21,793 nucleotides of DNA from Faecalibacterium prausnitzii (GTDB taxonomy: Bacteria > Bacillota > Clostridia > Oscillospirales > Ruminococcaceae), in NCBI GenBank assembly GCA_002313795.1, contig DCCL01000012.1:763-22555 (forward strand). The letters are read 5' to 3'. The translations under genes and the position numbers were made by a program. Of the stretch, positions 1-7,378 are shown piece after piece (the stretch's first letter is position 1; each line of letters starts with the position of its first letter). The notes below the pieces were generated by a model. That model saw only the letters and a list, made by a program, of their open reading frames with translations. It searched no databases and was not told the DNA's origin.

Positions 1-132
1 GAGTATTACGGCGACAGCCGCACCATCGATGTCCATGTCAAGCGCCTGCGCGAGAAGCTGGCCGGCGCTTCCGATAAGTGGGAGCTGAAGACCGTCTGGG
101 GCGTGGGTTATAAATTCGAGGTGCGTCAATAA
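1..132 (+). CDS. OmpR-family response regulator, C-terminal end (partial)
   Basis: Only the last 43 codons are in the window. They encode the end of a winged-helix DNA-binding domain of the OmpR/PhoB type. The recognition-helix pattern [11 protein letters not shown] is followed by the wing hairpin ending [10 protein letters not shown]. The receiver domain lies upstream of the window. The stop codon overlaps the start of the histidine kinase by one base (TAATG), so the two form a translationally coupled two-component pair. The regulator is expected to be phosphorylated by that kinase and to bind target promoters. The sequence does not show which genes it controls. Confidence 0.93.
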   Translation, partial: EYYGDSRTIDVHVKRLREKLAGASDKWELKTVWGVGYKFEVRQ

Positions 133-1649
133 TGCGCAAAAGTATCTCGGTGGCGTTCTTCTCGCTTATGAGCACCCTGCTCATCTTTGGCACGGCGGTC
201 ATGGGCGGCACCGAGCTGGTGCTGTTCAGCCGCTACTTTGCACAGGAGCGGTACGACGCACTGGATGAAGTGTGCAGCGTGGCACAGCGCACGGCGTCTC
301 ATCTGGTGCAGGAGGCTGCTCTGCCGGAGGGTGAGGAGCTGGAAGCCCTGAACACCAAACTGGAGATCATCGGTGAGAGCGCAGAGGTCTATCTGTTCTT
401 TACCGACAGCGACGGCAATGTGATGCTGGCCTCCACGCCGGAAAAGCTGACCGGCGATGTGGTGGAGCCGGAAGTGCTGGAAAAAGCCGCCAAGTCAAAG
501 GGCAACTACCACCTGTTCAGTACGCTGGACGGTGTGCTGACCGAAAAAAGCTATGTGGCCGTGCGGGAGATGCGGAGCGAGAAAGGAGATCGCACCGGCT
601 ATCTCTTCCTCTGCTCTTCCGGTGAGCGGCTGACGGACTTCCGGAATGAGTTCTTCTCCAACTTCTTCCTGTCTGCCTGCCTGATGCTTCTGGTGGCCAG
701 CCTGCTGACCAAGATGATGATGCACAAGCTCACCGACCCGCTGCAGAAGGTGACGGATGCCGCCCAGCGGTTCGGCGGCGGCGACCTGTCCGTCCGGGTG
801 GAAGGCGTGGATGGCGACGGCGAAGTGGCCGACCTGGCCCGCACCTTCAACCAGATGGCGGATAACATCCAGTCTAACGATAATTCCCGGGGCCAGTTCA
901 TGGGCAACATCGCCCACGAGCTGCGCACCCCCATGACCACCATCAAGGGCTTCATCGACGGCATTCTGGACGGCACCATCCCGCCGGATATGCAGAACCA
1001 TTATCTCCAGCTGGTCAGCGAGGAGACCGGCCGTCTGGCCCGGCTCATCCAGAATATGCTGGACCTCTCCAAGCTGGAGAGCGGCGAGTATCAGGTGAAC
1101 GCCCGGATGTTCAACATCTGGGAGACCCTCACCGGCGTGGCCCTCTCGGCAGAACAGCGCATCAACGATGGCATGATCGACATCGACGGCCTGACCATGG
1201 ACGAAAAGGTGCTGGTCTACGCCGACCCCGACCTCATCCATCAGGTGTGCTATAACCTGCTGGACAACGCCATCAAGTTCACCCCCGCAGGCGGTACCAT
1301 CCGCTTCGGGGTGGAGAAGCTGGGCCCGGAGGTGGAAGTCTCCATCTGGAATTCCGGTCAGGGCATCAGCCCCGAGGCGCTGCCTCATGTGTTCCAGCGC
1401 TTCTACAAGGAAGACCAGTCCCGGGGCCTTCACGCCCGGGGCGCGGGCCTCGGCCTGAACATCTGCAAGGTGCTGGTCAACCTCTCCGGCGGTCAGATCC
1501 GGGTAGAGAGCCAGCAGGGCGAGTGGTGCCGGTTCGTGTTCACCCTGCCCGTGCAGCCTCCTAACCCCGGCGGCATGAAGCGCCTGCCCGATGAGAGCGG
1601 CCGCCCCGGTGCCGTGGAAGACCCGGCCAGCATGAAGCCGGTAGATTGA
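132..1649 (+). CDS. Membrane sensor histidine kinase of a two-component system
   Basis: This 505-residue kinase has a membrane segment at about 8-31 and an extracytoplasmic sensor region at about 35-172. A second membrane segment lies at about 174-194, followed by a HAMP linker to about 248. The dimerisation domain has the phospho-acceptor motif AHELRTP with His262. The ATP-binding domain follows, with the N box (NLLDNAIKF, near 375-383), a G1 box near 407-411, an F box (FQRFYK) and the G2 box GAGLGL. The G1 box begins with Asn407 where Asp is usual, a variant found in some clostridial kinases. The last 30 or so residues are a Pro/Gly-rich tail. It is coupled to the upstream response regulator and followed directly by a terminator. 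The signal sensed is unknown. Confidence 0.93.
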   Translation: MRKSISVAFFSLMSTLLIFGTAVMGGTELVLFSRYFAQERYDALDEVCSVAQRTASHLVQEAALPEGEELEALNTKLEIIGESAEVYLFFTDSDGNVMLASTPEKLTGDVVEPEVLEKAAKSKGNYHLFSTLDGVLTEKSYVAVREMRSEKGDRTGYLFLCSSGERLTDFRNEFFSNFFLSACLMLLVASLLTKMMMHKLTDPLQKVTDAAQRFGGGDLSVRVEGVDGDGEVADLARTFNQMADNIQSNDNSRGQFMGNIAHELRTPMTTIKGFIDGILDGTIPPDMQNHYLQLVSEETGRLARLIQNMLDLSKLESGEYQVNARMFNIWETLTGVALSAEQRINDGMIDIDGLTMDEKVLVYADPDLIHQVCYNLLDNAIKFTPAGGTIRFGVEKLGPEVEVSIWNSGQGISPEALPHVFQRFYKEDQSRGLHARGAGLGLNICKVLVNLSGGQIRVESQQGEWCRFVFTLPVQPPNPGGMKRLPDESGRPGAVEDPASMKPVD

Positions 1650-1697
1650 AAAGCAGCGGTCAGACTGCTCCCCCAAGGAGCGGTCTGGCTGCTTTTT
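1649..1697 (+). terminator. Rho-independent terminator after the histidine kinase
   Basis: A long hairpin starts on the stop codon of the kinase gene. The outer arms AAAGCAGC and GCTGCTTT pair. The stem then continues through CAGAC/GTCTG and GCTCC/GGAGC after a small bulge and one mismatch. It ends in TTTTT. It separates the two-component operon from rpe. Confidence 0.85.
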
Positions 1698-1762
1698 GCA
1701 TTGCAGAAAGGGGGAACAAAGCGGCGCTTTGCGTCTTTTCCGTGAAAAAGACGGCGCCGGGT

Positions 1763-1791
1763 TTGATTTTTTCGGCGTTTTCATGTAAACT
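1763..1791 (+). promoter_or_regulatory. Sigma-A-type promoter for the rpe operon
   Basis: A TTGATT -35 box at 1763-1768 and a TAAACT -10 box at 1786-1791 are separated by exactly 17 bases. The promoter lies after the kinase terminator and would give a leader of about 90 bases before rpe. No known riboswitch fold was recognised in that leader. It does contain a TTCCGGCGG direct repeat near 1812-1835. Confidence 0.6.
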
Positions 1792-1890
1792 AAAGAGTAA
1801 CCATGCCGACGTTTTCCGGCGGTGTTCCGGCGGGGCGGCGGTATGATGCAAAAACAAAAATTCTCTGAATTATAAATGGAGATGTTTCTT

Positions 1891-2541
1891 ATGACAAAGA
1901 TCAGTCCTTCGATCCTTTCCGCAGATTTCAGCAAGCTTGGTGCAGATTGCAAAATGGTGCTGGATGCCGGTGCCGATATGCTGCACATCGACGTGATGGA
2001 CGGCCATTTCGTGCCCAACATCAGCTTTGGCGTGCCGGTGCTCAAGAGCCTGCACAAGGCCCTGCCGGATGCCTTTTATGACGTCCATCTGATGATCAGC
2101 CACCCGGAGCAGTATGCCGAGGCATTTGTCAAGGCCGGTGCCAGCCTGCTCAACTTCCACATCGAGTGCGACGACGATATCCAGGAGACCATCGATACCA
2201 TCAAGGGCCTGGGCTGCAAGGTGGGCATGACCATCAAGCCCGACACCCCGGTGGAAGAGATCGCCTATTATATCGACCAGCTGGACCTGGTCCTGGTCAT
2301 GAGCGTGGAGCCGGGCTTCGGCGGACAGAAATTCATGACTTCTGCTCTGGACAAGCTGCGCTGGCTCAACGCGGAGCGGCAGCGCCGTGGCCTGAAGTTC
2401 ATGCTGGAAGTGGATGGCGGCGTGGACGCAAAGACTGCTCCCGAGTGTGTCGCTGCCGGTGCTGATGTTCTGGTGGCAGGCAGCGCCATCTATGGTGCCG
2501 CCGACCCCGCTGCCGCTGTCCGCGCACTGGCTGCGCTGTGA
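1891..2541 (+). CDS. rpe: Ribulose-phosphate 3-epimerase
   Basis: The enzyme interconverts ribulose 5-phosphate and xylulose 5-phosphate in the pentose phosphate pathway. The 216-residue protein has the usual TIM-barrel length and motifs: ISPSILSADF at the N terminus, then HIDVMDGHFVPN, DVHLMI, the MSVEPGFGGQKF loop and VDGGV. The metal-binding His and Asp residues (HIDVMDG, DVHLM, VDGG) are all visible. The frame is open to an ATG at 1876, but ATG 1891 is chosen because GGAGA lies 8 bases before it and the family begins close to this point. It is the first gene of a closely spaced run, with 13 bases separating it from the next gene. Confidence 0.96.
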   Translation: MTKISPSILSADFSKLGADCKMVLDAGADMLHIDVMDGHFVPNISFGVPVLKSLHKALPDAFYDVHLMISHPEQYAEAFVKAGASLLNFHIECDDDIQETIDTIKGLGCKVGMTIKPDTPVEEIAYYIDQLDLVLVMSVEPGFGGQKFMTSALDKLRWLNAERQRRGLKFMLEVDGGVDAKTAPECVAAGADVLVAGSAIYGAADPAAAVRALAAL

Positions 2542-2554
2542 AAGGGGACAGTGA

Positions 2555-3577
2555 ATGGATGAAGCATTGATACGGCAGCAGGAGGAAGAACTGCAGCGCA
2601 CGGGCCGGTACTATAAGCACATCTGCTTTCTGTGCATCCCGTTGCTCTGCGTCTCCTGCTATCTCTACGGCCTGCGCCCGCTGCTGCTCTGCTGCTTTGC
2701 CGTGGTGATGGGCAACCTGTGCGACCGGCTCATCTCTCTGCTGCGCCGCCGGGTGTACCAGCCCAAAGATTACTCCAACGAGAGCTTTGCCCTTGTCATC
2801 GCCCTGCTGATGCCGGCCACAGTGGACTGGTATGTTCTGGCCATGGCCATCCTGTCGGGCGTCCTCATCGGCAAGGAAGTCTTCGGCGGCTACGGCAGCT
2901 ACCCCTTCCATCCTGCTGCTGTGGGCTATGCGGTGGCTGCGGTGTCCTGGCCGGAGCAGGTGTTCCGCTACCCGTCCCCCTACGCTGATATCCCCCTGTG
3001 GGATGCCTCCGGCGTGGCAACCTCCAGCACCATCTCGGATACCCTGCGCAGCGGCGGCCTCATCAACATCAGCGGCCTGTCGCTGGTGCTGGGCGAGTAT
3101 GCCGCCCCCATGGGGGCGGGCTCTGCGCTGGTGCTGCTGGCCTGTGCCCTCTTCCTCTGGGTGCAGAAGGACGTGAAGCTGAGCGCCTCTCTGAGCTTTC
3201 TCATCACGGCGGGCCTCATCGTCTTCTTCTTCCCCCGTCAGCTGGGCCTGACCGACGCCACCCTCGCGGGCAGTATGATGTTCCGGCTCCGCTGCGTGCG
3301 GGATGAGCTGCTGACGGGTGCCATGCTCTTCAGTGCTGTGTTCCTTCTCAATGAACCCTATACCTGTGCGCACCACCGGCGGGGCCGTATCCTCTACGGC
3401 GTGCTGGTGGGCATCGTCACCATGGGATTCCGGTATTTTGGCGTGTATGAGACGGGCGTCTGCTTTGCCCTGTTGGTGGTCAACAGCGTCTCCGGCTGGC
3501 TGGACCGCACGGAAGTCCGCCTGTATGAGCTGAGCCAGCGCCGCCATCGCGCAGAACGGAAGGAGGGGGCAGAATGA
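2555..3577 (+). CDS. RnfD/NqrB-like membrane subunit
   Basis: This 340-residue polytopic membrane protein matches the RnfD/NqrB family in order. It has the early segment DYSNESFALVIALLMPAT, then GKEVFGGYGSYPFHPAAVG, a late segment MLFSAVFLLNEPYT and the final RYFGVYETGVCFALLVVN. The family carries a covalent FMN on a threonine, and the segment DASGVATSS with Thr156 aligns with the usual D-x-x-[ST]-x-A-T motif. It begins a D-E-A trio. The stop overlaps the next start by four bases (ATGA). No RnfB, RnfC, RnfG or flavin transferase gene is in the window, so function in a full ferredoxin:NAD oxidoreductase is not supported here. The family call is firm; the role is unknown. Confidence 0.82.
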   Translation: MDEALIRQQEEELQRTGRYYKHICFLCIPLLCVSCYLYGLRPLLLCCFAVVMGNLCDRLISLLRRRVYQPKDYSNESFALVIALLMPATVDWYVLAMAILSGVLIGKEVFGGYGSYPFHPAAVGYAVAAVSWPEQVFRYPSPYADIPLWDASGVATSSTISDTLRSGGLINISGLSLVLGEYAAPMGAGSALVLLACALFLWVQKDVKLSASLSFLITAGLIVFFFPRQLGLTDATLAGSMMFRLRCVRDELLTGAMLFSAVFLLNEPYTCAHHRRGRILYGVLVGIVTMGFRYFGVYETGVCFALLVVNSVSGWLDRTEVRLYELSQRRHRAERKEGAE

Positions 3578-4299
3578 AGCGCAAAGACGCAGAACTCATC
3601 GTCCGCGACGCGGAAAAGTTTGCCCATCATGACCGTGTGTTCCTGAACAACCCCGTCGTCATGCAGGGCATGGGCCTTGCCCCGCTGGTGGTGCTTGCTA
3701 CCAACGGGCAGAATGCCCTGATGCTGGCGGTGGCCGTGGCCCTGCTGCTCACCCCCTCCCGTTTGCTGGCCTGCCTGCTGAGCCGTCTGTTCCCCTTGAC
3801 GGAGGAGCATCCCTCGAACGCAGAGCTGGAAAAGAAGCTGCTGCCCCGCAGCATCATCTACACCGGCAGCGGTGCCATCGTCTATTTGCTGGTTTACCCC
3901 ATCCTGAACCACCTGTTCGGCGTCAGCCTGCTGGTGCTGGGCATCTATCTGCCCATGCTGGTGGCAGAGCCCCTGCTGACCTACCGCTTTGGCCGGGTAC
4001 AGGAGACGCCCCGCAAAGCCCTCTCCAAGGGCATACGCATCACCATCGGCTACGGCCTGCTGCTGTTGCTGCTGGGCTGTGTCCGGGAGTGGTTGTCCGC
4101 CGGCACGGTGTTCGACCATCTGCTGCTCCAGCGCCCCGTCCTGCCCATGGCAAGCATGCCGGCAGGCGGTTTCATCGTGCTGGGCGTGCTCTGCGCCATC
4201 TGGCGCACCCTGGCAAAGAAGCAGAAAAAGTATCTGACATCGGAGGCCCGGGGCCTCATGGCGGTCTACCGCCAGAAAGAGGAGGGTCCTGATGAATGA
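3574..4299 (+). CDS. RnfE/NqrD-like membrane subunit lacking the cluster cysteines
   Basis: This 241-residue multi-pass protein aligns with RnfE/NqrD. FLNNPVVMQGMGLAPLVVL corresponds to the first helix, GIYLPMLVAEPLL to the second conserved helix, and GIRITIGYGLLLLLLGCVRE to the late helix. In the canonical family the first two sites read GLCP and VNC, and those cysteines help hold a [2Fe-2S] cluster inside the membrane. Here they read GLAP (Ala36) and AEP (Pro133). The protein is longer at its C terminus, with a basic tail after residue 215. Start and stop overlap the neighbouring genes by 4 and 8 bases, indicating translational coupling. Confidence 0.8.
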   Translation: MKRKDAELIVRDAEKFAHHDRVFLNNPVVMQGMGLAPLVVLATNGQNALMLAVAVALLLTPSRLLACLLSRLFPLTEEHPSNAELEKKLLPRSIIYTGSGAIVYLLVYPILNHLFGVSLLVLGIYLPMLVAEPLLTYRFGRVQETPRKALSKGIRITIGYGLLLLLLGCVREWLSAGTVFDHLLLQRPVLPMASMPAGGFIVLGVLCAIWRTLAKKQKKYLTSEARGLMAVYRQKEEGPDE

Positions 4300-4903
4300 T
4301 GTGATGCAGGCCGTCGGCGTATTTTTCAGCTACGCCATTCTGGCCATCTTTGCCCAGAATGCAGTGTTCACCCGGGGCCTGGGCGTGTCCCGTCTGGTAC
4401 AGCTGGTGGGCGACGAGCGCACCAGCAGCTGGTGGTTCGCCCTGCTGCTCTGTGTGACGCAGGTGCTGGTGGCACCGCTGTCGTTCTATGCGGGCGGCTT
4501 CATCGCCGCCCAGCCCAACAGCGCCCAGCTCCGCCCGCTGGTCTATCTGGCCTGTGTGGCGGTGGTGAGCCTGTTTGAGTTCGTGGTGCTCTGGGCGGCC
4601 CGGGGCAAAAAACACGGCGGTCAGCTGCTCCGCATCCTGCCCTCTGCTGCCGTCAACAGCGGCGTGCTGGGCACGGTGCTGGTGGCACGCACCCAGAGTT
4701 TTACACTGGAACAGTCCATGGGCTTCGGCCTTGGCAGCGGCCTTGGCTATCTGCTGGCCGTGATGCTGGTGACGGAGGCAGACCGCCGTCTCCACAGCGA
4801 CGCCATCCCGGAGGCGTTCCGGGGCCTGCCCATCACCCTCATCTACATCGGTGTGCTGGCACTGGCGATCTATGGTTTTACGGGCCACTCGGTGATCCTG
4901 TAA
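4292..4903 (+). CDS. RnfA/NqrE-like membrane subunit lacking the cluster cysteines
   Basis: This 203-residue membrane protein resembles RnfA/NqrE. It begins with AILAIFAQNAVFTRGLGV, has the central VNSGVLGTVLVA and ends with the conserved AIPEAFRGLPITLIYIGVLALAIYGF. In canonical RnfA the first helix has LGxCP and the later one TNCAVLG. Here both cysteines appear as serines (Ser33 in LGVS and Ser123 in VNSGVLG). Together with the RnfE-like partner this removes all four ligands of the shared intramembrane iron-sulfur cluster. It is the third gene of the trio and is followed 24 bases later by a membrane-anchored hydrolase-like gene. Its role is unknown. Confidence 0.8.
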   Translation: MNDVMQAVGVFFSYAILAIFAQNAVFTRGLGVSRLVQLVGDERTSSWWFALLLCVTQVLVAPLSFYAGGFIAAQPNSAQLRPLVYLACVAVVSLFEFVVLWAARGKKHGGQLLRILPSAAVNSGVLGTVLVARTQSFTLEQSMGFGLGSGLGYLLAVMLVTEADRRLHSDAIPEAFRGLPITLIYIGVLALAIYGFTGHSVIL

Positions 4904-4927
4904 GGAAAGCAGGAGAAAGGGACGATC

Positions 4928-6022
4928 ATGGGAAAATATAAGAAGGTCAAGCGGTATCACCGCAGTTTTTACAGTCCCCGTGACTGGGCAAAAAAGGCCG
5001 TCGGCATCGTGGTGCTGGTGGTGGTCGTGCTGGTAGTGGGCTGGCTGGCCGCACCGCACGTGCTGGACTGGGCCACTCATACCTGGTATACCGTGGTGCG
5101 CAACCGCGACCTCTCGGCTTCGTCCGAAACCGCGGCGTCCAGCGTGGCAGCGTCTTCGGAGGCAGCGGCAGAGTCTGCGGCCTCTTCCGAGACAGCAGAG
5201 CCGGAACCCACCGTTCCCGGCAACGCCGTCGTGGCAGGCAGCTGGGCCGTTCTGGATGCTTCTGCAGTGCAGGATGAGGCTTCGCTGCAGGCTGCGGCCC
5301 AGCAGCTGGCCCAGCAGGGCGCGGCTTATGCTGTCGTCACCCTGAAGGACAGCACCGGTCAGATCCTGTATCCCTCTCAGGTGCCCGCAGCAGCTGGCAG
5401 CATCGAGGGTGCGTCCCTTGACCCGGCCCGCATCGCTTCGGTGCTGAAAGACAACGGCCTTGTGCCGGTGGCAAAGCTGGCCGCATTCCGCGACCCCATG
5501 GCTGCCCGCGCCAACCGCGGCATGGCCATCGGCTACCGGAATCAGGAATACCTCTGGCTGGACAACAAGGCTTCTGCCGGCGGCAACCCCTGGCTGAACC
5601 CCTACTCCGCTGACGCCGTCCAGTTCATCGGAGACCTGATCGATGAGCTGCACGGCATGGGCTTTGACCATGTGCTGCTGGAGAATGTCCAGTTCCCCTC
5701 GGCCCAGAACAGCAAACAGGACTTCGGCGAGACCAACGGTCTGGGCCGCAGCGCACAGCTGGCCGCAGATATCGCCGCCTGGGATGCCCGCTTTGAGAGC
5801 AGCGTGACCCTCTGGTACGGTTACTCTCTGAGTCAGGTGCAGGAGGGTGCCACTACGCTGGGCGGTGCTGCCACAGAGCTGGGTGTGAAGGATCTGGTGG
5901 TGGAAGTGCCGGCCAAGCAGACCATGGATGAAACCGCCCGCACGGAGCTGACCAGTGCACTGACCGCTGCCGGCACAGAGCACGCTGTGATCTGGGACGA
6001 CGCAGCGGGTTTCTTCCAGTAA
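4928..6022 (+). CDS. Membrane-anchored glycoside-hydrolase-like protein (DUF4015/GHL10 type)
   Basis: The 364-residue protein has a basic N terminus, one membrane segment at about 24-42 and a Ser/Ala/Glu-rich linker at about 60-97, so the main domain should lie outside the membrane. That domain resembles the DUF4015 putative glycoside hydrolase barrel: AYAVVTLKDSTGQILY, then VPVAKLAAFRDP, WLNPYSADAVQFIGDLIDEL and GFDHVLLENVQFP. In the family the last motif usually reads FDYxRFP. Here it is LLENVQFP, so the presumed catalytic acid may be Glu instead of Asp, or activity may be lost. A good ribosome site (AGGAGAAAGGG) precedes the ATG. Substrate unknown; a cell-wall or exopolysaccharide glycan is possible. 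Confidence 0.65.
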   Translation: MGKYKKVKRYHRSFYSPRDWAKKAVGIVVLVVVVLVVGWLAAPHVLDWATHTWYTVVRNRDLSASSETAASSVAASSEAAAESAASSETAEPEPTVPGNAVVAGSWAVLDASAVQDEASLQAAAQQLAQQGAAYAVVTLKDSTGQILYPSQVPAAAGSIEGASLDPARIASVLKDNGLVPVAKLAAFRDPMAARANRGMAIGYRNQEYLWLDNKASAGGNPWLNPYSADAVQFIGDLIDELHGMGFDHVLLENVQFPSAQNSKQDFGETNGLGRSAQLAADIAAWDARFESSVTLWYGYSLSQVQEGATTLGGAATELGVKDLVVEVPAKQTMDETARTELTSALTAAGTEHAVIWDDAAGFFQ

Positions 6023-6073
6023 TATGACCCGCACTGCGGGCCTTTGTGATAGAGTGAGAGTGAGGAATGTGTT

Positions 6074-7366
6074 ATGAAAACTGCATCCTGCTTCGGCCCG
6101 GCCCACATCCTGCTGCCCAGAGAGGATATCCCTCTGGAGAAGTGGGGCTGTGTGGCCTGTGACCAGTTTACCAGCGACCGCGCCTACTGGGAACGCGCGG
6201 ACGCCCTTGTGGGCAGCTGCCCCAGCACGCTGCGGCTCATCCTGCCGGAGGTCTACCTCGAGGATAAGGACGCTGCAGAACGGGTGGAGAGCATCCACGC
6301 CGCCATGGACGAGTACACCCGCGATGTGCTGACCCGGGCAGTGGACGGCTTTGTCTATGTGGAGCGCACCGAACAGAGCGGTCGGGTGCGTCAGGGCCTT
6401 GTGGGCAAGATCGACCTCGAGGCCTACAGCTACGAAAAGGGCACCCGTCCGGCCATCCGGCCCAGCGAGCGCACCGTCACCGAACGTATCCCGCCCCGGA
6501 TGGCAGTGCGCCGGGGTGCCGCACTGGAAACGCCCCACGTCATGATGCTGGCCGATGACCCCGGCTGCACCCTCATCGAGCCCATCGGTGCGCGGAAGAA
6601 CGAGCTGAAAAAGCTCTACGAGGGGGAGCTGATGCAGGGCGGCGGCCACATCGCGGGTTGGGCCGTGGAAGACCCGGCCATGCTGGCCCAGATCGACGCT
6701 GCCCTGAACGCTCTGGGCAGTCAGGATGCCTTTGATGCCAAGTATCCGCAGGCCAAGGGCGCAAAGCCCCTGACCCTTGCCGTGGGCGACGGCAACCATT
6801 CGCTGGCCGCAGCCAAAGCCTGCTGGGAGGAGCTAAAGCCTACCCTGACCCCGGAGGAGAGGGAGAACCATCCCGCCCGCTGGTGCCTGGCCGAGGTGTG
6901 CAATGTCCACTCTCCCGCCATCGAGATCGAGCCCATCCACCGGGTCCTCTTCAATGTGGACTGCGGCGCGGTTCTGCTGGCCCTCATCGCCTGGAGCGAC
7001 GCCAATATGGCGGGCATCTGCTTCGGCGATTCCAAGCAGCAGGCCTTCACGCTGGCAGGCCCCCACATCGCCAATGTCCTCAGCTTTGAAGACCCTGTTG
7101 CCCCCCTCACTGTGGGTACGGTGGATGAATTTATCGAATACTTTATGGCACGCCACAGCGAGGCCCGGGTGGACTATGTCCACGATGAGCCTGCTGTCCG
7201 TGCGCTGACGAAGCAGGGCGGCGTGGCCTTCCTGCTGCCGCCCTTCGAGAAGAGCGACCTGTTCAAGGGCATCGTGATGGGCGGCGTGCTGCCCCGCAAG
7301 ACCTTCAGCATGGGTCATGCGGAGGAAAAGCGGTATTACATCGAGTGCCGCAAGATCAAAGAATGA
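6074..7366 (+). CDS. DUF1015 family protein
   Basis: This 430-residue soluble protein is a full-length DUF1015 member. Family signatures include VACDQFTSDRAYW near 27-39, the block IRPSERTVTERIPPR near 128-142, LETPHVMMLADDP near 151-163, VGDGNHSLAAAK near 237-248 and a late VLPRKTFSMGHAEEKRYYIE. The biochemical function of this family is not established. ATG 6074 is preceded by GAGTGAGGA. A small CCCGC-ACT-GCGGG hairpin at 6028-6040 lies in the 51-base gap before it, too weak to call a terminator. The gene ends 12 bases before the helicase gene. Confidence 0.85.
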   Translation: MKTASCFGPAHILLPREDIPLEKWGCVACDQFTSDRAYWERADALVGSCPSTLRLILPEVYLEDKDAAERVESIHAAMDEYTRDVLTRAVDGFVYVERTEQSGRVRQGLVGKIDLEAYSYEKGTRPAIRPSERTVTERIPPRMAVRRGAALETPHVMMLADDPGCTLIEPIGARKNELKKLYEGELMQGGGHIAGWAVEDPAMLAQIDAALNALGSQDAFDAKYPQAKGAKPLTLAVGDGNHSLAAAKACWEELKPTLTPEERENHPARWCLAEVCNVHSPAIEIEPIHRVLFNVDCGAVLLALIAWSDANMAGICFGDSKQQAFTLAGPHIANVLSFEDPVAPLTVGTVDEFIEYFMARHSEARVDYVHDEPAVRALTKQGGVAFLLPPFEKSDLFKGIVMGGVLPRKTFSMGHAEEKRYYIECRKIKE

Positions 7367-7378
7367 CCAAGGAGTACC

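Noticed and set aside
495..2057. 520-codon open frame on the minus strand
   Set aside because: It runs through the histidine kinase gene, its terminator and the start of rpe. A real gene would not span those signals.
6028..6040. Hairpin before the DUF1015 gene as a terminator
   Set aside because: The stem has only five pairs and lacks a T run, so read-through in the operon is more likely.
4256..6799. 847-codon open frame on the minus strand
   Set aside because: It lies antisense to five well-identified plus-strand genes. High GC at third codon positions removes stops on the opposite strand, and the product shows only His/Gln/Gly-rich low-similarity sequence.
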